This document shows positions 16,475-24,951 of a stretch of DNA of 46,002 bases, piece by piece (position 1 is the stretch's first letter; each line of letters begins with the position of its first letter). The notes under the pieces are model-generated. The model did not search any database. It worked only from the letters and a program-made list of their open reading frames with translations, and had not been told where the DNA came from. A program made the position numbers and the translations under genes. Origin of the DNA: JAVBKV01 sp031553885 (lineage in GTDB: Bacteria; Bacteroidota; Bacteroidia; Bacteroidales; Azobacteroidaceae); NCBI GenBank assembly GCA_031553885.1, contig JAVBKV010000054.1, forward strand, positions 1 through 46,002. Reading direction: 5' to 3'.

Positions 16475-16954
16475 TTAAAAATGGTAGCCTATTCCGATAC
16501 CGATCGCTAATTGGTCGGTTCCGGTAAGCATGGCATATTTGGCTTCACCAAAGACTCCGATTTGTTTGAACAACATGTATTGTGCTCCAAATCCCACATT
16601 GGCTCCGTATCCGTTTTTCGACATGCCGTCCCGGTCGCCGGAATGGTATTTGATACTTACAACACCTAATCCGAGGATTGGATACAAGTGGGCTTTTTCA
16701 TTTTCCAACCCGATCAGGTAATGCAGATCCGCATTCAGGGCCCAGCCGTTCTTTTCGTTGGATTTGAAATAATAAGTAAAATTGGGAGCCAGTCGAAAAT
16801 GATCTCCCAACGGATGCTGGTAACGGAATCCGATGCCTAATCCTTCCGAATAGGAACCGTAATCAAGGCTGACTGCTGTTGTTCTAAGGAGTTGGGCTGA
16901 GGTGCTTGTTCCTATTGCCACCAACAGGATTGCCACTAAATAAAATTTTTTCAT
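16475..16954 (-). CDS. Small outer-membrane beta-barrel protein
   Basis: The 159-residue protein has a signal peptide (MKKFYLVAILLVAIGTSTSA) and then alternating hydrophobic/polar beta strands ending with GIGIGYHF, whose C-terminal phenylalanine is typical for insertion by the Bam machinery. Repeated glycine-rich turns (GLGIGFRY, GYGANVGFGAQY) fit an eight-stranded OmpW/OMP_b-brl type barrel. No ligand can be predicted. It lies 36 bases upstream of recA on the same strand, so some recA transcription may come through it. Confidence 0.8.
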   Translation of the reverse strand: MKKFYLVAILLVAIGTSTSAQLLRTTAVSLDYGSYSEGLGIGFRYQHPLGDHFRLAPNFTYYFKSNEKNGWALNADLHYLIGLENEKAHLYPILGLGVVSIKYHSGDRDGMSKNGYGANVGFGAQYMLFKQIGVFGEAKYAMLTGTDQLAIGIGIGYHF

Positions 16955-17050
16955 ACGTGTTATTTATTTTTATTAGTTGGCCGTATGAATCCGGCCCGAG
17001 TTAACTTGCATGCGTTTATTCATACTCGTTTTGTGATCTTAATTCTATAA

Positions 17051-18259
17051 TCAGAATTCTAAATCCGAATTAAAGATTTCATGCCAGGGCAATCCTTGTT
17101 TGTTCAGTTGCTCCATAAAAGGATCCGGATCAAATTCTTCGACATTATAAACCCCTGGTTTTTTCCAGTATCCCTGAATAAACATCATCGCTCCGATCAT
17201 GGCCGGAACCCCTGTCGTATAACTGACTCCCTGAGCACCGGTTTCTTTATAAGCCGCTTCATGGGAACAATTATTATAAACGTAATAAGTCATTTCTTTA
17301 CCCGATTTATCCAGGCCTTTGATCCGGCAACCGATGGATGTTTCCCCGGTATAATTTTCACCCAGTTCGCCCGGGTTGGGTAGTACGGCTTTCAGGAACT
17401 GTATGGGGACAATTTCGACGCCATTATAAATAACCGGATCGATACGAGCCATTCCAATATTTTGAATGACCCGCAGATGAGTGAGGTATTCCTGTCCGAA
17501 AGTCATCCAGAAACGGGCCCTTTTCAGGGTTGGGAAGTTTTTTACCAATGATTCCAGTTCCTCATGATAAATCAGATATGATTCTTTGGAACCAATATTG
17601 GGATAGTTCAGGGGCTTATGGATTTCATGGGGCTCAGTAAATACCCACTGTCCGTTTTCCCAGTATTTCCCTTTTTGAGTTACTTCACGGATATTGATTT
17701 CCGGATTGAAATTGGTTGCAAATGCTTTTCCGTGATCTCCGGCGTTACAATCCACGATGTCCAGGTATTGCATTTCTCCGAAATGGTGTTTGGCGGCATA
17801 AGCCGTAAAAACACTGGTAACACCCGGGTCAAATCCGCAACCCAGGATAGCGGTCAGGCCGGCTTCCTTGAATTGTTCCTGATACGCCCATTGCCATTTA
17901 TATTCGAATTTAGCTTCATCCAGAGGCTCATAATTAGCAGTGTCGAGGTAGTTGACGCCGGCTTCTAAACAAGCATCCATAATGGTCAGGTCCTGATAAG
18001 GGAGGGCCACATTAATAACCAGTTCAGGACGGAATGCATTGAACAGTTCGACCAGTTCGCTGACATTATCGGCATCCACCCGTGCCGTTTGGATTTTTTT
18101 ATTGCCGTATCGTGTTCCTATGCTATCAGCAATTGCATCGCACTTGGATTGTGTGCGGCTGGCCAGCAGAATATCAGTAAATACTTCCGTGTTTTGAGCC
18201 ACTTTGTGCGCGACTACCGTTCCAACGCCTCCGGCTCCGATAATTAGTACTTTTGCCAT
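17051..18259 (-). CDS. Saccharopine dehydrogenase-family protein, probably carboxynorspermidine synthase
   Basis: The 402-residue protein has an N-terminal Rossmann motif for NAD(P)H (VLIIGAGGVGTVVAHK, 4-19) and the saccharopine-dehydrogenase substrate domain, with NVALPYQDLTIMDACLEAGV and ILGCGFDPGVTSVF. These segments match carboxynorspermidine/carboxyspermidine dehydrogenases, which condense aspartate semialdehyde with diaminopropane or putrescine in the alternative spermidine route used by Bacteroidota. The decarboxylase partner (nspC) is not in this window. It has its own -7 box at 18285-18292 and is not tightly linked to its neighbours. Lysine-pathway saccharopine dehydrogenase is the less likely alternative. 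Confidence 0.85.
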   Translation of the reverse strand: MAKVLIIGAGGVGTVVAHKVAQNTEVFTDILLASRTQSKCDAIADSIGTRYGNKKIQTARVDADNVSELVELFNAFRPELVINVALPYQDLTIMDACLEAGVNYLDTANYEPLDEAKFEYKWQWAYQEQFKEAGLTAILGCGFDPGVTSVFTAYAAKHHFGEMQYLDIVDCNAGDHGKAFATNFNPEINIREVTQKGKYWENGQWVFTEPHEIHKPLNYPNIGSKESYLIYHEELESLVKNFPTLKRARFWMTFGQEYLTHLRVIQNIGMARIDPVIYNGVEIVPIQFLKAVLPNPGELGENYTGETSIGCRIKGLDKSGKEMTYYVYNNCSHEAAYKETGAQGVSYTTGVPAMIGAMMFIQGYWKKPGVYNVEEFDPDPFMEQLNKQGLPWHEIFNSDLEF

Positions 18260-18284
18260 TTTTAGTAATTCATTTTAAACGATA

Positions 18285-18292
18285 CAAATATA
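18285..18292 (-). promoter_or_regulatory. -7 promoter element of the carboxynorspermidine synthase gene
   Basis: Minus-strand TATATTTG is a full TAnnTTTG match, 26 bases upstream of the ATG at 18257-18259. Confidence 0.5.
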
Positions 18293-18302
18293 CAATAATT
18301 TA

Positions 18303-19721
18303 CTATATGTTACCCATGAGGTAATCGAATAATTTATCCAGGCTTTCCACACTCACCTTTTTAGCAATAATCTTTTTATCCTTGTCCAATACATAGATGG
18401 AAGGAGTCGTATTGGTATCGTAAAACTGCCAGTAGTATGACTTTCTGTCAGGATCCCAGAGGTTATGCCAGTGTTCTCCTTCCAGGTGGTTTGCCTGAAC
18501 AAAGTCCATCCATTCCTTTTTATCGGTCATGATATATACACAGGCGATATCCACACCTTTGCCTGCATATTTTTTGTAAATCTGCTCATACAATTTAGGC
18601 GTCTCCGTCTTGCAATGTCCGCAGGCCGGTTCATATAAATAAAGCAGGGTATATTGGTTACCTACACCGTATAAACGTACCGGATTTCCTATGGAATCTT
18701 TCAGGTTCATATCGTATGCTTTCATTCCTATCCGGTTGTATTTGATTTTCTGGTATTCCGTTTTCAGGTTTTTCAGAAAAGTAGAATCGTCCCAGTAAGA
18801 ACGTTCCTGAAAATAATAATCTTCGGCTAGCCTGGCCCAGGTATTTTCCATGCCCATAACTGTGCTGGATATGGCATAATTGAATAGGGTGCCGAGCATC
18901 ATGGGAAAACAGATACTGTCTCCTTTCAGGGTTTGGGAAACCAGACGGGAAGCAACATTAGCCAGGGAGTCAGGATCTTGTTCTACCTGATATTGCATGT
19001 ATGATAATACTTTGGCTGGAAAATAATTCGTTCTCCAGAAACGACCGTCTTTCAGGTTTATATTGTCGAAATAATGATCTTTCAGGTAATAAAATTCCTG
19101 TAATCCCTCTTCTTCATTTTTTGGAGCAGGATAAGGGCCGGTTTTTACCGGCTCCAGTCCACGGAAGAACAGTCCTACCCATTCCTGTTCGTGTTGAGAG
19201 ATAAAAGTCTGTTGGAACCGCGCCACTTCCTTGTTCAGGTCGCTCAGTTTCGTTTTTAAAAGCTGGTTTTCTTTACTCCCTTCCGGATGGAGTCGCATTT
19301 GATCCGTTATTTTTTTTCTTTCAGCCTGTTTATTTGTCAAATATCGGATGTATGAAAAAAACGCTTCGGTTTGCCCGGATCCCGAAACCTGATTTTTACC
19401 GGTCAGATCCGTGGTGTCAATCGCGATACGAAAATCCTGATCGTCTCCGAGTAAAAGATCGAAGCGCCGCATTGAGTCGATGTAAATCATGTAAAGGCCT
19501 TCGGGAATCTTTTCTTTTTTATGAAAAAATCCCTCTCCCTGGCTCGATAGAAGCAGGGAATCTTGCTTGTAAACCTGTCTGTCGAAGTAGGAGCAAAGGG
19601 TTATTTGCTGTCCTTTCAGTTGCGGAGCGGATATTTCGATATGCAACGAATCGTTACCGGCGTAAGCCGATAAAGTACTGATCCACCCCAGCAAGATTCC
19701 TGTCCATTGTTTACAATTCAT
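18303..19721 (-). CDS. Secreted thioredoxin-fold protein with DUF4369-like N-terminal domain
   Basis: The 472-residue protein has a signal peptide ending near AYAG. A DUF4369-like beta domain (about 25-120) is followed by a helical DUF5106-like middle region (about 125-315). A C-terminal thioredoxin fold starts near 325 and carries an active-site CxxC in EPACGHCKTE. The CGHC pair is the protein-disulfide-isomerase type. The protein would act in the periplasm as a thiol-disulfide oxidoreductase. Its ATG overlaps the end of the aminopeptidase P gene by 11 bases, so the two are translationally linked. Confidence 0.88.
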   Translation of the reverse strand: MNCKQWTGILLGWISTLSAYAGNDSLHIEISAPQLKGQQITLCSYFDRQVYKQDSLLLSSQGEGFFHKKEKIPEGLYMIYIDSMRRFDLLLGDDQDFRIAIDTTDLTGKNQVSGSGQTEAFFSYIRYLTNKQAERKKITDQMRLHPEGSKENQLLKTKLSDLNKEVARFQQTFISQHEQEWVGLFFRGLEPVKTGPYPAPKNEEEGLQEFYYLKDHYFDNINLKDGRFWRTNYFPAKVLSYMQYQVEQDPDSLANVASRLVSQTLKGDSICFPMMLGTLFNYAISSTVMGMENTWARLAEDYYFQERSYWDDSTFLKNLKTEYQKIKYNRIGMKAYDMNLKDSIGNPVRLYGVGNQYTLLYLYEPACGHCKTETPKLYEQIYKKYAGKGVDIACVYIMTDKKEWMDFVQANHLEGEHWHNLWDPDRKSYYWQFYDTNTTPSIYVLDKDKKIIAKKVSVESLDKLFDYLMGNI

Positions 19722-21495
19722 TGGTTTGTAGTTTTAGCCAGGTTTTTTCTTCCTCTGTCAGCGAGGGAGACAGGAGTTCATACACCTGTTGATGGTAGGT
19801 GTTCAGCCAATTGATTTCCTGTTCGGTCATCAAGGATTTATCGATGGGCTTCTTGTCTATGGGACACAGGGTCAGCGTTTCGAAAGCATAAAAGTTACCC
19901 CAGTCTGTTGTTTTATCCTTAATTGTCAGGATCAGGTTCTCGATCCGGATTCCATGCGATCCGGCGCGGTACACTCCCGGTTCGTTGGAAGTGATCATTC
20001 CCGGTTGAAGTTCGACAGGGTTGAATTCCATACGTATGCTTTGAGGCCCTTCGTGAACGTTCAGAAAATGTCCGATTCCATGTCCGGTTCCATGCAGGTA
20101 GTTGCAACCGTTTTCCCATAGGAACTGCCTGGCCAGAATGTCCAGTTGTATTCCTTTTGTCCCTTCCGGAAATCGGGCCCTGGCCAATGCTATATGTCCT
20201 TTCAGCACGCGGGTATAATCGCTTTTGATTGTATCGGAGACAGGTCCCGGCGCGATTGTCCGGGTAATATCGGTGGTGCCGTCAAAATATTGAGCTCCGG
20301 AATCAATCAATAATACACCCTGATTCTGGACGACGGCGTTACTATCCTCGGTTGCCCCATAATGTACGATAGCTCCATGTGCTGCGTATCCGGCAATGGT
20401 ACCGAAACTTTCTCCGAAGAAAAAATCCTGTTCGCTGCGGAATTCACGTAATTTCCGGCTGACATCCAGCTCGCTTACCGGTTCTCCGGCTGCCAGTGAT
20501 TTCTCCAGCCAGATCAGGAAACGGACCAGGGCCACACCGTCCCGTTGCATGGCTTTTTTGAAACCGGTTATTTCCGTTTCGTTTTTGATGCTTTTCAAAC
20601 GGTCGACCGGGTGAACGGCAGATTCGATGATTGTACATTCCTCAGGAATGGCTTTGTATATCCGGTTATTGATTTTTCCCGGGTTTACCAATACGTTCTT
20701 TCCTGCAGGAATTTGTTGGATATAAGGGATGATTTTTTCGTAATCAGCAAGAATTACCCCTTCTTTTCTCAGGGATTCCGAAGCTTCCTGTGTCAATTTT
20801 TCCGGGTGAATAAACAGTACGGTTTCCAGGGAAGAAACGATCGCATAACAGACGGCGACCGGATTAAAATCCACGTCATTTCCCCGGAGGTTGAACAACC
20901 ATGCGGTCATATCCAACGATCCCAGGATTGTAAGGTCAGCTTCTTCTTCCCGGATTGCCTGCAGCACTTCGTTGATCTTTGTTCCGGCTCCGGCTCCGGA
21001 AAAACTTTCCGGCAATATGAATATTTTTCCGGAGGGAATTCCCGGGCGATCTTTCCACAATTCGTTGTAAGGAGTAAAATCAGTACATATAACGATGTTT
21101 TTATCGGAAAAATAAGCTGTCAGTTCCCGGACTTCAGAAGCAGGGAAAACTTCGCCTTCAATGCCGATGCGATCTTCTTCATTCAATTCCTCAGCCAGCC
21201 ATTCTTTTAAAGGAGGTGTGCCCGGTAAACCGGATTTAAATAGATCGATACCACTTCCTTTTAATTGTTCTTCAGCCTGTAAAAAATAACGGGAGTCCGT
21301 CCATAATCCGGCTTTATCTGAGGTGACTGCTATCGTTCCTGCCGAACCGGTAAATCCGGAAATCCATTCCCTCGTTTTCCAGCAATTCGGTGTGTACTCA
21401 CTGATATGAGGGTCCGTAGACGGAATAATGCAGGCCCTGATGTTTTGCTCCTGCATGGTTTGTCTCAGCAATTGAATCTTTTCGGAAGTGTTCAT
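19711..21495 (-). CDS. Aminopeptidase P (Xaa-Pro aminopeptidase, M24B), eukaryotic-like three-domain form
   Basis: The 594-residue protein has two creatinase-like N-terminal domains (about 1-305) and a pita-bread catalytic domain (about 310-540). The metal ligands are visible as D in LLIDSGAQY, D in GTTDITRT, H in HGTGHGIGHF, E in ITSNEPGVY and E in IRIENLIL, together with a C-terminal extension. This length and order match the cytosolic XPNPEP1-type enzyme rather than the shorter E. coli PepP. It removes N-terminal residues preceding proline using two metal ions, probably in the cytoplasm as no signal peptide is seen. It lies 13 bases after the exosortase gene. Confidence 0.94.
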   Translation of the reverse strand: MNTSEKIQLLRQTMQEQNIRACIIPSTDPHISEYTPNCWKTREWISGFTGSAGTIAVTSDKAGLWTDSRYFLQAEEQLKGSGIDLFKSGLPGTPPLKEWLAEELNEEDRIGIEGEVFPASEVRELTAYFSDKNIVICTDFTPYNELWKDRPGIPSGKIFILPESFSGAGAGTKINEVLQAIREEEADLTILGSLDMTAWLFNLRGNDVDFNPVAVCYAIVSSLETVLFIHPEKLTQEASESLRKEGVILADYEKIIPYIQQIPAGKNVLVNPGKINNRIYKAIPEECTIIESAVHPVDRLKSIKNETEITGFKKAMQRDGVALVRFLIWLEKSLAAGEPVSELDVSRKLREFRSEQDFFFGESFGTIAGYAAHGAIVHYGATEDSNAVVQNQGVLLIDSGAQYFDGTTDITRTIAPGPVSDTIKSDYTRVLKGHIALARARFPEGTKGIQLDILARQFLWENGCNYLHGTGHGIGHFLNVHEGPQSIRMEFNPVELQPGMITSNEPGVYRAGSHGIRIENLILTIKDKTTDWGNFYAFETLTLCPIDKKPIDKSLMTEQEINWLNTYHQQVYELLSPSLTEEEKTWLKLQTNEL

Positions 21496-21508
21496 GGCGA
21501 AAATTGAT

Positions 21509-22108
21509 TTATGCGTTTATTTTCTCAGGTTTATTTTTTTTGACAAAGGTTTCCTCCCAGATTACCCACAAGAGGAAAATCAGTCCGTAATAAATGTAGC
21601 GGAAAATGCCGTCATGCAAAGAGTCGAACCGTTCCCGGTGGCCGAAAGTCAGCCAGCAGATTCCGGATATGCGAATGATATTGTAGATCCCAAGGATAAG
21701 TCCTCCCATCGGAATATACCATAACTTATGTTTGAAAGGGCCTCTGTAGAAAATCATGAGGCAGACGAATATATATAATTGCTTGAGCCCGGTACATCCC
21801 CAGATAATATTAATGATGATTCCCCCGTCAGTAAAAAAAAGCTGGGTATGATTGGAATTTATATTAAAATCGTCTGTATTGGGAAACAAACGGACAAACC
21901 AATAAACGGCCTCTGTTGTGAATTGCGTAAGGCCCTTGAACCAATCGGGAGTAATATTTTTGTCAAAAAGGTAAATATATTCACTATCCATGTCTCCATC
22001 AATGGCTATTTTCCAGGAAAAATGAAAAAAGAAAAGAAGGATCAGAAAATAAATAATTCCTTTATAGGGTTCCAGTTGGTTATTGTATTTTTTTAATATT
22101 TTATTCAT
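21509..22108 (-). CDS. Exosortase/archaeosortase-family membrane transpeptidase-like protein
   Basis: The 199-residue protein has several membrane segments and the exosortase signature triad. Cys105 lies in IIWGCTGLKQ, Arg146 in YNIIRISGI and His165 in DSLHDGIF, each at a membrane boundary as in the family. Exosortases are membrane cysteine enzymes that cut and re-attach proteins with a C-terminal tripartite tail (short motif, hydrophobic helix, basic cluster). It heads a unit with aminopeptidase P and a thioredoxin-fold protein, driven by a -7 box at 22141-22148. The subclass cannot be decided. A possible substrate in the window is the short protein at 42385-42777. Confidence 0.82.
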   Translation of the reverse strand: MNKILKKYNNQLEPYKGIIYFLILLFFFHFSWKIAIDGDMDSEYIYLFDKNITPDWFKGLTQFTTEAVYWFVRLFPNTDDFNINSNHTQLFFTDGGIIINIIWGCTGLKQLYIFVCLMIFYRGPFKHKLWYIPMGGLILGIYNIIRISGICWLTFGHRERFDSLHDGIFRYIYYGLIFLLWVIWEETFVKKNKPEKINA

Positions 22109-22140
22109 ATCCGGTTATCCGTTCATTTTAAACCAAGATA

Positions 22141-22148
22141 CAAAGATA
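22141..22148 (-). promoter_or_regulatory. -7 promoter element of the exosortase-aminopeptidase P-thioredoxin unit
   Basis: Minus-strand TATCTTTG is a perfect -7 box, 33 bases before the ATG at 22106-22108. It is back to back with the coaX promoter. Confidence 0.55.
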
Positions 22149-22180
22149 ATCAAAAAAAGGAGGAAATAAAAATAAACCCG

Positions 22181-22188
22181 TATCTTTG
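22181..22188 (+). promoter_or_regulatory. -7 promoter element of the coaX operon
   Basis: Plus-strand TATCTTTG followed by CA is a perfect -7 box, 26 bases before the GTG start of coaX. Confidence 0.6.
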
Positions 22189-22214
22189 CATACCAAACAT
22201 AAAAAGAGAATCCG

Positions 22215-22940
22215 GTGAATATTGTTATTGATCAGGGAAATACTTCGGCTAAGTTGGCGGTGTTTGATGGGAAAAAAGTTTTAATGTCATTCATTTTTAA
22301 GCCATTAACTCCGGAGAGGATCCGTAAAATACTGAATGAGTTTTCTCCTTCCAGCGGGATATTAAGCCTGGTCGGAGAGATCCATCCCGGAGTTATCGAT
22401 TTATTAAATAACCGATTGAGTTTATTTATTGAACTGAATGAAAAAACTCCGATTCCCATTCAATTGACATACCGGACTCCGGAAACCCTGGGAAGAGACC
22501 GGATTGCAGCCGTAGTGGGTGCATACATGCGGTGCCCGGGCCGGAATCTGTTGGTTATTGATGCAGGGACAGCGATTACTTACGATTTTCTGAGTGAAAA
22601 AGGAGAATATTTTGGAGGAAATATTTCACCGGGAATGACCATCCGGTTCAAGTCTTTACATAAATATACGAAGCGATTGCCGATGCTCGATGAAAACGGG
22701 GACATTCCGTTGATCGGCTATAATACGGAAACCGCTATCCGCTCGGGAGTTGTTTCCGGAATTGTCCGGGAAATGGATGCTTATATCGATGAGTTTAGAA
22801 ATAAATATCCCGGTCTTTTGGTTTTTTTAACAGGAGGTCATTCATTTTATTTTGAAACCAAATTAAAAAACTCCATCTTTGCAGACGAAAATTTAGTCCT
22901 GAAAGGATTGAATGAAATATTGAACTATCAGTATGTATAA
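22215..22940 (+). CDS. coaX: Type III pantothenate kinase
   Basis: The 241-residue protein has the CoaX ASKHA fold, with phosphate-1 loop IVIDQGNTSAK (3-13), ETLGRDRIAAVVGA, the phosphate-2 loop VIDAGTAITYD and GGNISPGM. It phosphorylates pantothenate, the first step of coenzyme A synthesis, in the cytoplasm and is a potassium-dependent type with poor affinity for ATP. The start codon is GTG (22215-22217), with a -7 box 26 bases upstream. The stop overlaps the start of the next gene by eight bases. This order (coaX, outer-membrane protein, lptC, PpiD-like) is common in Bacteroidales. Confidence 0.96.
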   Translation: MNIVIDQGNTSAKLAVFDGKKVLMSFIFKPLTPERIRKILNEFSPSSGILSLVGEIHPGVIDLLNNRLSLFIELNEKTPIPIQLTYRTPETLGRDRIAAVVGAYMRCPGRNLLVIDAGTAITYDFLSEKGEYFGGNISPGMTIRFKSLHKYTKRLPMLDENGDIPLIGYNTETAIRSGVVSGIVREMDAYIDEFRNKYPGLLVFLTGGHSFYFETKLKNSIFADENLVLKGLNEILNYQYV

Positions 22941-24198
22941 AATTAAATTAATTTTCCTGGTCGCATTAGTTGCGATAACTTCTTCTGTTTTGGTTGCTCA
23001 AAACAATAATACAAACTCTCCTTATACCCGTTATGGATACGGTGCACTGGCCGATCAGGCTTCTGCCGGTCAGCGTGGGATGGGCGGTATCGGATATGGG
23101 CTGCGTAATCCTAAAATGATCAATCCGATGAATCCGGCTTCATTTTCCAGCGTCGATTCCATGACTTTTATGGTGGATATGGGAGCCTCCGTACAACTTT
23201 CCTGGTACAAAGACGGCATGAATAAAGCCAAGAAAGTAAATGGTAATATCGAATATCTTGCCTTACAATTTCCTTTGATGAAAAATTTAGGTATGGGGTT
23301 TGGATTTGAACCGGTTTCTTATGTCGGTTACCAGTATGGCGACACTGTAACGTTACCCAATACCGGTATTCTGGGAACTCAGACTTACTCCGGAACGGGA
23401 GGGTTGAATAAGGCATATACCGCATTTTCTTATGACTTGTTTGACCGGTTTGCATTGGGAGTCAATATCGCATACCTGTTTGGCGATATCCGCCATGACC
23501 GCCTGGGATCTTATAATTCGGCGACCAACTATCCTGCTGATTATGCCGATACGCTGAGATCCAGCGCTTTTACATTCGATGTGGGATTCCAGTATGTTCA
23601 TCCGATAAAGAAAGACCAATTCATTGTATTGGGAGGAGTTTATACTCCTAAAACAAAAATCAATGGAAAAGTGATGGAAGGTATGGTTGTCTATGATCCT
23701 CAGACAGGAGTTATTCAGGATTCTTATCATAAAGTGCTGAAAGATGAAGGTTTTTATTTGCCTGAAAGTTTTGCTGTCGGTATTACCTATAATAAATTGA
23801 ATAAACTGACCCTGGGAGCTGATTTTTTATATCAGAAATGGGCCGATACCGAGTTTTACAGCAAAAAAGATTCGCTGGCTAACCGGACTAAAATCAATCT
23901 GGGAGGAGAATTTATCCCTAATGCATACAGCCGTAACTTTTTCGAACGGATTCGCTACCGGGCCGGAGCTTACTACTCCGATTCATATATAAAAGTCAGG
24001 GGTGCCGGTTACAAAGAATACGGAGCCAGCCTGGGATTCGGCCTTCCGATGAACGACAGGCGTTCGATGGTTAACCTTGCCGTTGAATATACAGCTATCC
24101 GGCCGGAAGTCAAAACACTGATCGATGAACAATATTTCAAAGTAACAGTCAGCTATACTTTCAACGAATTGTGGTTCTTCAAACGAAAAATTCAGTAA
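22933..24198 (+). CDS. Outer-membrane beta-barrel protein of a conserved Bacteroidales family
   Basis: The 421-residue protein has a signal peptide ending near VLVAQ, a conserved N-terminal SPYTRYGYGALADQASAGQR stretch, and then a beta barrel with many aromatic strands ending VTVSYTFNELWFF. The N-terminal segment and barrel are reminiscent of FadL/PorV-like transport barrels, but I do not recognise a specific substrate. It overlaps coaX by eight bases and lptC by 28 bases, so all three are translationally coupled. Linkage to lptC suggests an envelope role. Confidence 0.8.
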   Translation: MYKIKLIFLVALVAITSSVLVAQNNNTNSPYTRYGYGALADQASAGQRGMGGIGYGLRNPKMINPMNPASFSSVDSMTFMVDMGASVQLSWYKDGMNKAKKVNGNIEYLALQFPLMKNLGMGFGFEPVSYVGYQYGDTVTLPNTGILGTQTYSGTGGLNKAYTAFSYDLFDRFALGVNIAYLFGDIRHDRLGSYNSATNYPADYADTLRSSAFTFDVGFQYVHPIKKDQFIVLGGVYTPKTKINGKVMEGMVVYDPQTGVIQDSYHKVLKDEGFYLPESFAVGITYNKLNKLTLGADFLYQKWADTEFYSKKDSLANRTKINLGGEFIPNAYSRNFFERIRYRAGAYYSDSYIKVRGAGYKEYGASLGFGLPMNDRRSMVNLAVEYTAIRPEVKTLIDEQYFKVTVSYTFNELWFFKRKIQ

Positions 24199-24788
24199 TC
24201 TTATTATTGTTTCTGTGTGTATCGGTAGTTTCCTGCAATAAAGGAAAGTCTGTTTTGCCGACAGTAGCTGTTGATGTTGCAGTTTCTCCGACTACTCATG
24301 CAGAAGATCTTTCTTCACTGATTTCCGACTCTACCGGGGTGACAAAATACCGGGTGGATACCAAGGTCTGGGATATATACTCCAATATAGAGAAGCCTTA
24401 TTGGCATTTTCCGGAAGGTGCTTACCTGGAAAGGTATGATTCTGTTTTCAATGTCGAATTCTTTATCAAGGCAGATACGGTTTATTACTACGAAAAAGAA
24501 GAGTTGTGGAAGATGATCGGTAATGTGGTTGCCCAGAATGAAAAAGGGGTTAAGTTCGAAACCTCCGAACTTTATATGAATCAGAAAGAATCTCCTTCTT
24601 CCATGAATTTTTTCTACACGGATAAGTTTGCACGGATCGACGAAGGAGGAGACCGGATCAGTACCGGTACAGGACTTCGTTCAAACCAGAATATGACGCG
24701 TTATTCGTTTTACGAGTATGGATTGGAGGCAACCATAACTGAATCAACAGATTCAATTATTTCAACCGACTCGATAAAAGCACCTTAA
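24171..24788 (+). CDS. lptC: LPS export protein LptC, lipoprotein
   Basis: The 205-residue protein starts with GTG (24171-24173), inside the preceding gene by 28 bases. It has a lipoprotein signal with the cysteine at 22 (SVVSC). The LptC beta-jellyroll follows, with the WDIYSNIEKPYWHFPEGAYLE-type region, ADTVYYYEKEELWKMIGNV and a second repeat ending NMTRYSFYEYG. LptC links the LptBFG ABC transporter to LptA and carries lipopolysaccharide across the periplasm. A signal-anchor is usual in E. coli; here the lipid anchor replaces it, as often in Bacteroidota. Confidence 0.9.
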   Translation: MVLQTKNSVILLLFLCVSVVSCNKGKSVLPTVAVDVAVSPTTHAEDLSSLISDSTGVTKYRVDTKVWDIYSNIEKPYWHFPEGAYLERYDSVFNVEFFIKADTVYYYEKEELWKMIGNVVAQNEKGVKFETSELYMNQKESPSSMNFFYTDKFARIDEGGDRISTGTGLRSNQNMTRYSFYEYGLEATITESTDSIISTDSIKAP

Positions 24789-24951
24789 GCTTTTTTTAAG
24801 AAGTTTTTTTTATACCTGCATTGTTATATAAAATCCGAACCCAGAGCCTTCCATGTATATTTTTTTTAAAATAATGGTGGTAGATAATGTAAATCTTTGT
24901 ATCTTCGTGCGCAATTTTGTAAATAAATTTAAAATAAACATATAAAAATCA

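Noticed and set aside
16983..17025. 8-bp inverted repeat GTATGAAT/ATTCATAC between the beta-barrel and carboxynorspermidine genes
   Set aside because: Short arms with a long loop and no T-run; likely chance.
20545..21210. Open frame of 221 codons on the plus strand opposite the aminopeptidase P gene
   Set aside because: It is antisense to a full-length enzyme with all metal ligands and shows no recognisable domain or promoter.
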